Program-made: the position numbers and the translations under genes | Source: Verrucomicrobium sp. BvORR106 | GTDB lineage: Bacteria > Verrucomicrobiota > Verrucomicrobiia > Verrucomicrobiales > Verrucomicrobiaceae | Direction of reading: 5' to 3' | DNA: 64,000 bases | Assembly: GCF_000739655.1 (NCBI RefSeq) | Contig: NZ_BATR01000104.1 | Coordinates: 147,722 to 211,721 of the forward strand | Part shown: one piece after another, positions 34,406 to 43,268 of the stretch | How positions within the stretch are numbered: the first letter of the stretch is position 1 | Layout: each line of letters starts with the position of its first letter | The notes under the pieces: model-generated | What the model was told of the DNA's origin: nothing | Seen by the model: only the letters and a program-made list of their open reading frames with translations | Database searches by the model: none

Positions 34406-36400
34406 GTGAGTTATCAGGTTTTCGCCCGCAAATACCGGCCGCGCACGTTTGAAGACGTGCTGGGGCAGGACCACGTCGTGCGCACGTTGCGCAATGCCAT
34501 CGCCCAGAACCGTTTGGCGCATGCCTACCTCTTTGTCGGGCCCCGTGGAACGGGCAAGACCAGTACGGCTCGTATCTTTGCGAAGGCGCTGAACTGCCCC
34601 AACGGACCCCGGGTGGACTTTGACCCGGACGACGAGGTCTGTGTGGAGATCGAAAAGGGGATCAGCCTCGATGTCCGCGAGATTGACGGTGCCAGCAACA
34701 ACGGGGTGGAGCAGGTGCGCGAACTGCGTGAGGAGGTGAAATTTGCCCCCACCCGCTGTCGGTACAAGATCTACTACATCGATGAGGTGCACATGCTGAG
34801 CACCGCCGCCTTCAACGCCCTGTTGAAGACGCTCGAGGAGCCGCCGGAGCACGTGAAGTTCATCTTCGCCACGACAGAGGCTCACAAGGTCCTGCCCACG
34901 ATCATCAGCCGCTGTCAGCGGTTCGACCTGCGCCGCATCCCGGCCGGACTGATCGCCAAGCACCTGCTGCACATCGCCACTCTGGAAAAGGTGGCCTTGA
35001 GCGAGAAGGCGGCCTATGCCATCGCGAAGGGGGCGGAAGGCGGGATGCGCGATGCGCAGTCTATGCTGGACCAGCTCGTGGCGTTCTGCGGGGAGAGGAT
35101 CGAGGAGCAGGATGTACTGGACATCTTCGGGTTCACCCGGGGTGAGACGGTGGCCAACCTGGCCTCCCGAATCCTGGACCGCGACACGGTTGGCGCTCTG
35201 AAGGAACTTCATTCTCAAGCGGATACGGGCAAAGATCTTGGCCGCCTGCTGACCGATCTCATTCAGCACTTCCGCACGCTGTTGGTTCACCAGGTGGACC
35301 CGGCTGCCGCCGAAGAGGATCTGTCGCCAGAAGTGGCGGAGATGGTCCGACAACAGTCCGCCATGGTGCAGGCTGAATCCCTGCTGCGGGTGATGGATGG
35401 CCTTGCCGAGGTGGATGCCCGCATGCGCTGGGCCAGCAACAAGCTGCTGCACCTGGAGATTGGCGTCATTCAGGCGGTGCAGACCCTTGGCGAAGTGACC
35501 CTGAGCGAGGTGATTGAGGCTCTGGGTGGGGCACCCAGTCCGGATCTGATCGCCCGCCGCGCTGCTCCTCCCGTGACGTCCCGAGCGGTGGTGGAGGCTC
35601 CGGCTGCGGAACGTCCGCGCCCGGCTCCTGTTGCCGCACCGACGCCGACACCGGCACCGGCTCCCGTGTCCATTTCGGCGCCGACGCCCGCGCTCGCGCC
35701 AGCACCTGTGGCAGAACCTGCGCCGCTTCCGCCGCTTTTCCGTGAGGAACCAGCTCCCCCGGCCCCCGTGCCGCCGCTGTTCCGCGATGAGCCGCCTCAG
35801 TCGGACCGACCCGCAGCGGTCATCGCTCCTGCGGCTCCACCGCCGGTGGCTGCTCCTGTGGAGGCACCGCCCGTCATAGAAGCGCCCGCCCCGGCACCCG
35901 TGGCAGAGGTTCCGGCTTCTCCGCCTGCCGCTCCTTCTTCCGCGGGGGCAACTCCAGAAGAGCAGTGGCATCAGATCAAAGAGCGATTCCGCAGCAAGAG
36001 CCCGCTCAAGGCGGACTATCTGGATGTGGCGGCGCTTCAGTCCTGTGAAGGCAAGACGTTGCGCATTGGCATGCCCACCTCTGAGGCCGGACATCGTGAT
36101 GCGTTGCTCTACGCTCCCGTCCGCAAGGCACTGGAGGAGATCATGTCAGATGTGATCGGGCGTCCCATGATGCTGGAGATCAACCTGGATCCCACCATGG
36201 AACCGCCGCCCATGGCGGAGCCCATGTTCACGTTCTCCGATCCGGAGCCTGCCCCTGCGAAGGCTGCCGCACCGAAGCCCGAGGCCAAGGCTGAAGTCAA
36301 AGCCGAGGCGGCCAAACCGGCCATTAATGAAGATTTCTATAATGACCCGCTGATCCAGGAGGCCTTGGTCAAATTCAAAGCCACCTTGGTGAAGCCGTAA
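34406..36400 (+). CDS. dnaX: DNA polymerase III subunits gamma/tau
   Basis: A 664-aa clamp-loader ATPase. I start at the GTG at 34406 because DnaX proteins begin SYQVFARKYRPRTF; the upstream in-frame Met codons lie in unrelated sequence. Walker A is GPRGTGKT (45-52), with IYYIDEVHMLS and sensor-1 FIFATTEAHKV. In the zinc module the E. coli ligands Cys64, 73, 76 and 79 appear as Cys64, Asp73, Asp76 and Cys79. Domain III is followed by a very long Pro/Ala linker (about 395-510) and a C-terminal tau-like domain. I saw no A-AAA-AAG slippage site. It leads the dnaX-ybaB operon. Confidence 0.95.
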   Translation: MSYQVFARKYRPRTFEDVLGQDHVVRTLRNAIAQNRLAHAYLFVGPRGTGKTSTARIFAKALNCPNGPRVDFDPDDEVCVEIEKGISLDVREIDGASNNGVEQVRELREEVKFAPTRCRYKIYYIDEVHMLSTAAFNALLKTLEEPPEHVKFIFATTEAHKVLPTIISRCQRFDLRRIPAGLIAKHLLHIATLEKVALSEKAAYAIAKGAEGGMRDAQSMLDQLVAFCGERIEEQDVLDIFGFTRGETVANLASRILDRDTVGALKELHSQADTGKDLGRLLTDLIQHFRTLLVHQVDPAAAEEDLSPEVAEMVRQQSAMVQAESLLRVMDGLAEVDARMRWASNKLLHLEIGVIQAVQTLGEVTLSEVIEALGGAPSPDLIARRAAPPVTSRAVVEAPAAERPRPAPVAAPTPTPAPAPVSISAPTPALAPAPVAEPAPLPPLFREEPAPPAPVPPLFRDEPPQSDRPAAVIAPAAPPPVAAPVEAPPVIEAPAPAPVAEVPASPPAAPSSAGATPEEQWHQIKERFRSKSPLKADYLDVAALQSCEGKTLRIGMPTSEAGHRDALLYAPVRKALEEIMSDVIGRPMMLEINLDPTMEPPPMAEPMFTFSDPEPAPAKAAAPKPEAKAEVKAEAAKPAINEDFYNDPLIQEALVKFKATLVKP

Positions 36401-36459
36401 GCATTCCAACCGGGTCTCCAGAGCACTTTTCCAACCAACCACACACCCACCTTTCCCGC

Positions 36460-36774
36460 ATGAACATTCAGAAGATGATGAAGCAAATGCAGCAGATGCA
36501 GTCCAAGATGGCTCAGACCCAGGACGATCTTGCTGGCAAGACCATGGAAGTGAGCTCCGGCGGCGGCCGCGTCACGGTCACCGTCACAGGCGCGCAGGAA
36601 ATTACCGGCATCAAGATCAACAAAGAGATCGTCGATCCTGAAGACGTGGACATGCTGGAAACCCTGGTGCTGACCGCCGTACAGCAAGCCCTGGCCAAGA
36701 GCAAGGAAATGGCCGCCGGTGAAATGGGCAAGCTGACCCAAGGGATGGGGCTGCCTCCCGGCATGGGATTCTAA
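36460..36774 (+). CDS. ybaB: YbaB/EbfC nucleoid-associated protein
   Basis: A 104-aa DNA-binding protein of the YbaB/EbfC family. It has MNIQKMMKQMQQMQSKM (coiled-coil arm), KTMEVSSGGGRVTVTVTG (the conserved VEVSSGGG.V.V.. core) and a Met/Gly-rich C-terminus. It forms a tweezer-shaped dimer on DNA. It lies 59 bp behind dnaX, the usual place. recR, which often comes next, is missing here. Confidence 0.95.
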   Translation: MNIQKMMKQMQQMQSKMAQTQDDLAGKTMEVSSGGGRVTVTVTGAQEITGIKINKEIVDPEDVDMLETLVLTAVQQALAKSKEMAAGEMGKLTQGMGLPPGMGF

Positions 36775-36794
36775 TAGTGATGCTGTAAGATTCG

Positions 36795-36836
36795 CACTCT
36801 CCCAGGTGTTGCTTCGCTGAAGGCACCTGGGGAGTG
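36795..36836 (+). repeat. Hairpin after ybaB
   Basis: CACTCTCCCAGGTG (36795-36808) pairs with CACCTGGGGAGTG (36824-36836) with one bulge. No T run follows, so it is not a standard terminator. It could protect the mRNA 3' end or be a REP-like unit. Confidence 0.5.
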
Positions 36837-36945
36837 AGGTGAACTCCCGGTGGGGTTGATCCCTGCGCGGGTGTCGAAAAGGTGGCGCACTCGCTTGGTA
36901 GCAGCGAGGCACGCTCGCAAGCAGTGCGGAGCGATACCTTTGAGT

Positions 36946-37353
36946 ATGAAAGATCCCATACTCAAATTCACTGGTGGATGCCTCTGTGGAAAGACCCGGT
37001 ACGAAGCCGCAGGGAGCCCGCACGACATCACTCACTGTCATTGCGAGGACTGCCGACGGAGCTCTGGCTCGGCCTTTGTGACTTGGGCATCGTTCCGCAG
37101 CGCTGACTTCGCTTTCACATCCGGTGACCCCAAGACGCTGGAGTGGGCAAGTAGGTTCAGGGGCTTTTGTCCCGAGTGTGGGACGCCTCTTACCTTTCAG
37201 GCTGAACCTGGTGCTGATGACGTGGCCGTCACGGTGGCCAGCTTGGATGAGCCCGGAGTGGTCATACCCGCGGACCATACCTGGACGCAGGATCGATTGC
37301 CCTGGATCCATCTCGATGATGGGCTGCCAGAGTATCTGACGGACCGACGATGA
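36946..37353 (+). CDS. GFA/CENP-V family zinc protein
   Basis: A 135-aa protein of the GFA (glutathione-dependent formaldehyde-activating enzyme-like) family. Zinc-binding cysteines lie in GGCLCGKTRYEA, CHCEDCRRSSGSAF and FCPECGTPLTF, the complete GFA set. Most bacterial members have no proven formaldehyde activity. The ATG at 36946 matches the normal N-terminus; the upstream extension is not family-like. Monocistronic, in a spacer-rich neighbourhood. Confidence 0.9.
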   Translation: MKDPILKFTGGCLCGKTRYEAAGSPHDITHCHCEDCRRSSGSAFVTWASFRSADFAFTSGDPKTLEWASRFRGFCPECGTPLTFQAEPGADDVAVTVASLDEPGVVIPADHTWTQDRLPWIHLDDGLPEYLTDRR

Positions 37354-37398
37354 CGTGGAGAGGTTGACGGACGTGGCGCAGGTTTGTACGATGCACTC

Positions 37399-37944
37399 AT
37401 GAGTCAGTTTGGCCGGTCACTGTTTGGAGGAACGACCTGGATCTTCTGGGTGTTGTCTCCAATAGCCTTCGTCTGCGCGTTGCTGTTCTCGCTGGTGGCC
37501 TACGGTGGGCTGCGTGCGGGCGACTGGGTGGCGGGCGGAGTCGCGCTCGTGCTGACGATCTCTTGTGTGCTCTTGATCCTGGCTCTCTGGGGTCGGGGCT
37601 TGGCCTGGGCGGGGAGGGGACTTTGTGGGATCGTCGCTTTGGCCTATCTGGTTTACCTGGTCCATGAATGGGGCTGGAATCGCGAATCGCTTCCCGACTA
37701 TCGCGGTAGAGGGGACGCTCATCCCATCAATGCCACGTTGGGCTTTCTTATCATCGGGGTGCCCTGTGCGCTCTATGCTGTGCTTGGCAGGTTTAGCTGG
37801 AGGGCGGAGCAGGCGATGGAAGTTGTGGAGGGCGATGATGCGGATGATGAAGACGGGCTTGATGATGAGGCCCTGGAGGAGCTGGAGGCACCAGAAGCGC
37901 AAGGTCGAGACGAAGGGGAACGGTTGGGGCGTGAGCGGGGTTAG
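37399..37944 (+). CDS. Hypothetical membrane protein with acidic tail
   Basis: A 181-aa protein from the ATG at 37399 (a TTG five codons earlier is also in frame). It has four predicted helices (WIFWVLSPIAFVCALLFSLV, VAGGVALVLTISCVLLILAL, GIVALAYLVYLV, ATLGFLIIGVPCALYAVLG) and then a highly acidic C-terminus (DDADDEDGLDDEALEELEAP). No family recognised. The acidic tail is probably cytosolic. Confidence 0.65.
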   Translation: MSQFGRSLFGGTTWIFWVLSPIAFVCALLFSLVAYGGLRAGDWVAGGVALVLTISCVLLILALWGRGLAWAGRGLCGIVALAYLVYLVHEWGWNRESLPDYRGRGDAHPINATLGFLIIGVPCALYAVLGRFSWRAEQAMEVVEGDDADDEDGLDDEALEELEAPEAQGRDEGERLGRERG

Positions 37945-37987
37945 GGAATTGTGCTCCTGAGTCCGGGGGCAGGTCTTGAGGTGGTAT

Positions 37988-38220
37988 GGCTGCGGAGCAG
38001 AGGAGGCGAGGTCTCCGGCCCCGCGGTCTGTTGGGTGGGCGGAGCGGGGAGGGCATCAAGGGACGTTTGGGGCGTGAGCGGGGCTGGGAACCCCCGCCTC
38101 CTGTACCTGAAAGAGCTGCTCGTGACTTGGCTGCGGAGTAAAGGAGGCGGGGTCTCCGGCCCCGCGGTCTGTTGGGCGGGCGGAGCGGGGAGGGCATCAA
38201 GGGACGTTTGGGGCGTGAGC
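37988..38220. repeat. Two 92-bp direct repeats, 141-bp period
   Basis: Copies at 37988-38079 and 38129-38220 agree at 88 of 92 positions (4 substitutions, no gaps). The repeat end GGGGCGTGAGCGG also occurs a third time at about 37924-37936, inside the end of the membrane protein gene. The 461-bp spacer 37945-38405 contains this repeat pair, a small palindrome CCGGTT-GGCAC-AACCGG just after copy 2, and the terminator of the phosphoglucomutase gene. No gene is supported. Confidence 0.85.
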
Positions 38221-38343
38221 CGGTTGGCACAACCGGACTACGCCTGTGGTGTGGCTGCGGGAGTAGTCTGGACGTGTCGTCCGGGAGCGGCAGCGGAGGG
38301 GGGCGTTACCGGCTGAAAGCCACTGACCAGCGGTGAAACGAAA

Positions 38344-38378
38344 CAGGCGTCCTGCTGGCAGGGCCAGCAGAACGCCTG
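38344..38378 (-). terminator. Intrinsic terminator of the phosphoglucomutase gene
   Basis: A stem of about 14 bp with one mismatch (38344-38358 with 38364-38378) is followed on the minus strand by a T-rich tract (TTTCGTTTC). It is 28 bp past the stop codon. Confidence 0.8.
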
Positions 38379-38405
38379 AAATGATCAACAAGTTGACGGC
38401 TAGAA

Positions 38406-40361
38406 CTACGCGAGGCGGGCGTCGATGTCCTTCTCGATGGCGCTCCAGAGAGTCTTCAGACTGCTGCTGACCTTCTCCTTGGCGGCGGAGAGTTCTTCGG
38501 CAGTGAACTTGCCACCGGAGGGCTGCTGGCGGCCATAGAGGTAGTATTTGATCTTGGGCTCCGTGCCGCTCGGGCGCACCGCAAAGGCGCGGCCGTCGGC
38601 AGTGAAGACCCAGAGCATCTTCTCCTTGGGGATGGTGTCACCTTCTTCATCAAGGTGGCCGCCCTTGCTGTAGTCCACAGTGCGAATCACCGGGCTGCCG
38701 TCAAACTCGGTCGGAGGCTGGTTGGCGTAGGAGTCGGCGAGTTTCTGGATCTTGGCAGCGCCTTCCGCACCTTCGAAGGTTTTGCTGTGGTTGCTTTCGA
38801 GGAAATAGCCGAATTCGGCGTAGATGTCGTCCAGCAGTTCGATGAGAGTCTTGCCCTGTGATGCAGCGTACGCGGCCACTTCTGCAAACATGACCACCGC
38901 TCCGTTGCCGTCCTTGTCACGGGTGGAGTCGGTGCCGAGGTAGCCGTAGCTTTCCTCACCACCGAAGACGAAGAACTTGCTGTGCTCCAGACGGGCGGTA
39001 CGGGTTTCCGCATCCGTCATGTCGCGGTACTTGGCGCGAATGTCGGCAGGAAGGGCCTGCTCGTATTTCTCCAGCTTGGCGCTGATGTATTTGAAGCCGG
39101 TCAGGGTGTTCACCACGCCGATGCCGAAGCCTTCCGCCACGGCGGACTGGAGATCGGTGGTGACGAAGGTTTTGATCAGTACGGCGTTCTTCTTGTTGGC
39201 GTCGTTGATGATGCCGAGATCAAAGAAGGTCTTGATGCGATACCAGCCGATGAGAGAGCCGATCTGGTTGCCGGTGAGAAGCTGCATCTTGCCATCGAGA
39301 CCACGCACACCCACGCCCATGCGGTCGCAGTCCGGGTCCGTGCCGATGACGATGTCTGCGCCCTCTTTGTCCGCAAGGGCCACTGCCATGGCCAGGGTCG
39401 GGGCGTTCTCCGGGTTCGGGGAGGCAACGGTAGGGAAGCGTCCGTCGAAGATGTCCTGCTCCGGCACGGTGAGGGTGTTGAAGCCCAGCTTGCGAAGAAT
39501 CCGTGGGACGAGCACGCCGCCCGCACCGTGGAGGGCGGTGTACACGATCTTCAGATTCCGGGCCTTCTCCAGGAGCTCGGGCTGGAGCATGAGGGCTTCC
39601 ACCCGCTTGAGATAGATCTGATCCATCTCCTCACCCAGAATGGTAAGGGTGCCGCGCTGGTCTTCCGGAAGGGGCGTGTAGGCCTCGCTCTTGATGGCGT
39701 TTACTTCCGTGATGATGCCCGTGGCGTGAGGCTCCACGATGCCGGCGCCGTCCGCGTAGTTGACCTTGTAGCCGTTGTCATGGGCAGGGTTGTGGGAGGC
39801 GGTGAGCATGACGCCAGCATCGGCACGAAGCTGACGGACGGAGAAGGACATCTCCGGCGTGGCGCGGGGACCGTCGAAGAGGTACACGTCGCAGCCAAGG
39901 TCGGTGGCGATTTTGGCGCAGTCTTTGGCGAATTCCGGGGAGAAATGACGCGTGTCGTGGGAGAAAACAATCTTGGGCTTGCCCGCGAGGCCGGCGTTGG
40001 CGCGGTACTTGATCGCGTAGGCCACGAGTCCCTGAGTGGCGCGGGAGACGTTGTACTCATTCATCGAGTTGGTGCCCACGCAGGCATACTCGGGTCGGGC
40101 GTCGGCAGCGGCGTTGCCACGCTCTGCGGCGGTGACGATCTTGCCGATCGTACGACCGCGGAGGCCCCCGGTGCCAAACTTGAGGGCGGCGTAGAAGCGG
40201 TCATTCAGCTCCGTCCACTGGCCGACGTTGGCCAGCTCTTCGACGCTGGCGCGGTACACGGGATTGACGCTGCCCGCGAAGAGGGACTGGATGTTTTTGA
40301 GGCTGGATTCGAGAAGTTTGCCGTCATCGGCGGCTTGCTGGAGCAGGGATTCAAGCGACAT
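38406..40361 (-). CDS. Phosphoglucomutase/phosphomannomutase (alpha-D-phosphohexomutase)
   Basis: A 651-aa phosphohexomutase interconverting hexose 1- and 6-phosphates. It has the phospho-serine loop VMLTASHNPAHDNGYKVNY, the metal loop GTDPDCDRMGVGV, the sugar-binding loop FVFGGEESYGYL and the phosphate-binding RPSGTEPKIKYYLYG. N-terminal FGTGGLRG is typical of the long PgmB/YbbT-type family. Cytosolic. It is monocistronic with a terminator and supports glycogen or surface sugar synthesis, together with galE elsewhere in the window. Confidence 0.93.
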   Translation of the reverse strand: MSLESLLQQAADDGKLLESSLKNIQSLFAGSVNPVYRASVEELANVGQWTELNDRFYAALKFGTGGLRGRTIGKIVTAAERGNAAADARPEYACVGTNSMNEYNVSRATQGLVAYAIKYRANAGLAGKPKIVFSHDTRHFSPEFAKDCAKIATDLGCDVYLFDGPRATPEMSFSVRQLRADAGVMLTASHNPAHDNGYKVNYADGAGIVEPHATGIITEVNAIKSEAYTPLPEDQRGTLTILGEEMDQIYLKRVEALMLQPELLEKARNLKIVYTALHGAGGVLVPRILRKLGFNTLTVPEQDIFDGRFPTVASPNPENAPTLAMAVALADKEGADIVIGTDPDCDRMGVGVRGLDGKMQLLTGNQIGSLIGWYRIKTFFDLGIINDANKKNAVLIKTFVTTDLQSAVAEGFGIGVVNTLTGFKYISAKLEKYEQALPADIRAKYRDMTDAETRTARLEHSKFFVFGGEESYGYLGTDSTRDKDGNGAVVMFAEVAAYAASQGKTLIELLDDIYAEFGYFLESNHSKTFEGAEGAAKIQKLADSYANQPPTEFDGSPVIRTVDYSKGGHLDEEGDTIPKEKMLWVFTADGRAFAVRPSGTEPKIKYYLYGRQQPSGGKFTAEELSAAKEKVSSSLKTLWSAIEKDIDARLA

Positions 40362-40483
40362 GGAGGGAGTATGGCGATGGGATTGGCAGGGGTAAAGCCG
40401 ATCTTAGGGCTGGCCCTGAGGTTTGCAAATTTTGCGGGTGGAAGTCGTTGAAGGGGGCGGGGGCGGGACGTATCATATCCGAC

Positions 40484-40720
40484 ATGGACGCCGCTACGAT
40501 CATTGAGGAGGTTAGGCATCTTTCGCCTGAAGAGCGATCTTTGGTTATTGACGCCCTCCTTAGCTGCGGAGATGAAAGAATTTTGTCCCCGCTGGAAGTA
40601 GAACAGGTGGTCACGGTAGAGATGCGATATCAGGACTTCCTTCGTGGCGAAGCCATCATGGAAGATGGATTTGAATCGTTGCAATCAGTGCGCGAGAAAT
40701 TGCATGCAGTTGCGCGTTGA
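40484..40720 (+). CDS. Antitoxin (putative addiction-module component family)
   Basis: A 78-aa acidic protein beginning MDAATIIEEVRHLSPEERS, typical of the addiction-module antitoxins that pair with RelE/ParE toxins (the LSPEER..L...LL pattern). It overlaps the toxin gene by 17 bp. It should neutralise the toxin and repress the operon. The ATG at 40484 is chosen by family length. Confidence 0.8.
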   Translation: MDAATIIEEVRHLSPEERSLVIDALLSCGDERILSPLEVEQVVTVEMRYQDFLRGEAIMEDGFESLQSVREKLHAVAR

Positions 40721-40994
40721 TTCCCGGGCCAGTCGAGATGTTTTTGAGGCTGCTTCTTTCTATGAGAGGGAGGTATCCGGGCTGGGGGATGACTTCCTGA
40801 ATGAGATTCAGGCCGCATACCAGCAAATAGTGACCCACCCAACCGCATGGAGGGAAATGGCGAAAGGAGTTCGTCGTTTCTTGGTGAACCGCTTTCCTTA
40901 CGGTGTCTATTACAAGCTCGGGGAAGACACCGTTCTCGTCTTTGCCGTGCTGCACTTGTATCGACACCCTGACGCATGGAAGAAGGAAAACTAA
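40704..40994 (+). CDS. RelE/ParE-family toxin
   Basis: A 96-aa protein with SRASRDVFEAASFYEREVSG, FLNEIQAAYQQIVTHPTAW and the C-terminal beta-strand block FPYGVYYKLGEDTVLVFAVL followed by HLYRHPDAWKKEN. This is the RelE/ParE fold with the typical RFPY and H-RHP ends. It may be an mRNA nuclease or gyrase inhibitor. It overlaps the antitoxin gene by 17 bp and the next gene by 19 bp. Confidence 0.88.
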   Translation: MQLRVDSRASRDVFEAASFYEREVSGLGDDFLNEIQAAYQQIVTHPTAWREMAKGVRRFLVNRFPYGVYYKLGEDTVLVFAVLHLYRHPDAWKKEN

Positions 40995-41902
40995 ACGTCG
41001 CGTGGAATCGCCGACAATCGATCATCACCCCAGACACCACCTGCTACCGACTGCTCGACGCGGAAGGGGATGGATTCCCGGACCTGTGGGCGGAGTGGTT
41101 TGACGGACGTCTGCTGCTTCAGACCCAGCGGCATCAGCCCACGGACGTGCGTCCACTGGTGAAGGCCTTTCCGGGGGTGAGATCTATCTACTGGAAGCGG
41201 CTGGACCAGCGGGACAAGGAGTCTCCGACTTGGCTGTGGGGGGAGAAGGTGGAGGAGCCGTTTACCGTGCTGGAGAACGGAGTGAAGTACGAGATCAGCT
41301 TCACCAGTGGCTATTCTCAGGGGATCTTCCTGGATCAGCGGGACAATCGTCAGGCCATCAAGGAGAGGTTGGCCCAGACAGAGCCGGGCAGTCAGCGCGT
41401 GCTGAATCTCTTTGCCTACACCTGCGCTTTCTCTGTGGCGGCGGCCGCGGGCGGCGGGATCGCTACGAGTGTGGACCTCAGCCCGACCTACCTCGACTGG
41501 GGGAAGCGGAACTTGCAGCTCAACGGGATGGATCCTGCGGGGCATTATTTCGTCAAAGGGGACGCCTTTGACTGGCTGCAGGCCTTCGCCAAGAAGGGCC
41601 GGAAGTGGCAGGGCGTCATTCTGGACCCGCCCACTTTCTCTCGGGGGCAGGTCAAAAAGGTCTTTCGGGTGGAGGAGGACTACGCGGAACTGGTGAAGTT
41701 GGCCACCCAGGTACTGGAGCCCGGCGGGTGGATGCTCTGCTGTGCGAACACGCGCAAGGTGTCCTCGTTTGAGATGGAGGAGCAGGTGCGCAGCGGGGTG
41801 GCCCAGGCCCGACGCCGATTGAGTAAGTTCCAGAGTGCCTCCATGCCGGCCGATTTTACGGGTGACGCGTATTTGAAATCATTCTGGCTGGATGTAACCT
41901 GA
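40976..41902 (+). CDS. Class I SAM-dependent rRNA methyltransferase (RlmI-like)
   Basis: A 308-aa methyltransferase. The N-terminal part has TCYRLLDAEGDGFPDLW (the PUA-adjacent G-L-P/D segment of RlmI-type enzymes). The SAM motif I is VLNLFAYTCAFSVAAAAGG, followed by TSVDLSPTYLDWGKRNL, and the catalytic-type loop reads GVILDPPTFSRG. This is the pattern of RlmI/RlmK-like m5C 23S rRNA methyltransferases, here without a clear PUA domain. The ATG at 40976 lies within the toxin gene. The overlap suggests cotranscription but probably not functional linkage. Confidence 0.88.
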   Translation: MEEGKLNVAWNRRQSIITPDTTCYRLLDAEGDGFPDLWAEWFDGRLLLQTQRHQPTDVRPLVKAFPGVRSIYWKRLDQRDKESPTWLWGEKVEEPFTVLENGVKYEISFTSGYSQGIFLDQRDNRQAIKERLAQTEPGSQRVLNLFAYTCAFSVAAAAGGGIATSVDLSPTYLDWGKRNLQLNGMDPAGHYFVKGDAFDWLQAFAKKGRKWQGVILDPPTFSRGQVKKVFRVEEDYAELVKLATQVLEPGGWMLCCANTRKVSSFEMEEQVRSGVAQARRRLSKFQSASMPADFTGDAYLKSFWLDVT

Positions 41903-41937
41903 GCGCCCTGGTCAAACCCCAGCCAAGACAGCTTTCC

Positions 41938-43248
41938 ATGAGAATCCTCCGTTATACTGACTCCGCCTACGCTGACGCCCTGATCCGACTGAACCGCCAG
42001 GCCGAGGCTTCTGACCGGGTCCGGGACGTGGTGGCGGCCGTCATTGGCGACATCCGACAGAACGGGGACAAGGCCCTCCTGGAGCTGACCCAGAAATTTG
42101 ATGGAGCCAGCCTGACCGCCGAGCAACTCGTGGTCTCACCGGAAGAAGTGGCTGCCGCCGTGGCCAGTCTGACGCCGAAAGTGCGTGCGGCCCTCGATGC
42201 CTCCCGCCGGAATGTCACCACGTTTGCCCAACAGAGCCTGCGCAAAGACTGGTCCATGATCAATGAACAGGGGGCCGAGGTGGGAGAGGTGTATCACCCC
42301 TTCGAGCGGGTGGGGGTCTATGTGCCCGGGGGCACGGCGCCTCTGGTGAGCACCGCCATCATGACGGTAGCGATTGCTGCAGCGGCAGGCGTGCCGGAGA
42401 TCGTGGTTTGCTCACCTTGTGGCAAGGACGGCAAAGTCAACGCCAACCTCCTGGCTGCGTTGAGTCTAGCAGGTGCGACCGAGATCTATCGCGTGGGGGG
42501 CTCCCAGGCCATCGCCGCCATGGCGTTTGGCACGGAGACGATCAAGCCGGTGACCAAGATTTTCGGCCCTGGCAACAGCTATGTGGTCGAGGCCAAGCGG
42601 CAGGTGTTCGGCGTTGTTTCCGTGGACCTGCTTCCAGGCCCTAGTGAAGTGATGGTGCTGGCTGACAGCAGTGCCAATCCTGCCTTCATCGCTGCCGATC
42701 TGCTGGCGCAGGCGGAGCACGGGAAGGACAGCGGCGTGGCGTTCCTCACCGATGACGAGACGCTCCTTAATGCCGTGGTGAGCCAAGTGGAAACGCAGGG
42801 CCAGAAGTTGACGCGCCAGGAGATGGTGCGCTCGGTGCTGGACAAGGAGTGCTTCCTCATGCTGGTGCCGACCCTGGAGGAAGGTGCGGAGATCGTGAAC
42901 AACTATGCTCCGGAGCACTTGAGCCTCATCACGTCCCGCGAGCAGGACATTCTGCCGCTCATTCGCACCGCCGGGGCCATCTTCCTTGGAAACTACTCTC
43001 CGGTGGCGGTGGGCGATTTCCTGGGCGGCCCGAGCCACACTCTGCCTACGGGTGGTGCAGGCAAGAGCTTCCCGGGGCTCACGGTGGACATGTTCCAGAA
43101 GCGCACCAGCATCGTGCGGCTGAGCAAGGAAGCCTGCGCCAAGTCCGAACCCATCGTGCGGGTGTTTAGCGAGATCGAGGGGCTCGACGCCCACGGTCTG
43201 AGCGTGAGGCGTGCGCGGCGAATAGTTGAGAGGACTCTCCCTGCATAA
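41938..43248 (+). CDS. hisD: Histidinol dehydrogenase
   Basis: A 436-aa zinc enzyme catalysing the last two steps of histidine synthesis (histidinol to histidine). Markers include VGVYVPGGTAPLVSTAIMT, VGGSQAIAAMAFGTETI, FGPGNSYVVEAKRQVFG, LLAQAEHGKDSGVAFLT and YAPEHLSLI. Length is normal. No other his gene is nearby. It follows the methyltransferase by 35 bp on the same strand. Confidence 0.96.
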   Translation: MRILRYTDSAYADALIRLNRQAEASDRVRDVVAAVIGDIRQNGDKALLELTQKFDGASLTAEQLVVSPEEVAAAVASLTPKVRAALDASRRNVTTFAQQSLRKDWSMINEQGAEVGEVYHPFERVGVYVPGGTAPLVSTAIMTVAIAAAAGVPEIVVCSPCGKDGKVNANLLAALSLAGATEIYRVGGSQAIAAMAFGTETIKPVTKIFGPGNSYVVEAKRQVFGVVSVDLLPGPSEVMVLADSSANPAFIAADLLAQAEHGKDSGVAFLTDDETLLNAVVSQVETQGQKLTRQEMVRSVLDKECFLMLVPTLEEGAEIVNNYAPEHLSLITSREQDILPLIRTAGAIFLGNYSPVAVGDFLGGPSHTLPTGGAGKSFPGLTVDMFQKRTSIVRLSKEACAKSEPIVRVFSEIEGLDAHGLSVRRARRIVERTLPA

Positions 43249-43268
43249 GACGAGTTTCTTCTTGCGGC

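Noticed and set aside
34325..36094. 589-codon minus-strand open frame opposite dnaX
   Set aside because: Exactly antisense to a well-supported gene; His/Arg/Gln-rich translation typical of GC-rich shadow frames.
38982..40451. 489-codon plus-strand open frame opposite phosphoglucomutase
   Set aside because: Antisense to a gene with complete family motifs; no recognisable domain.
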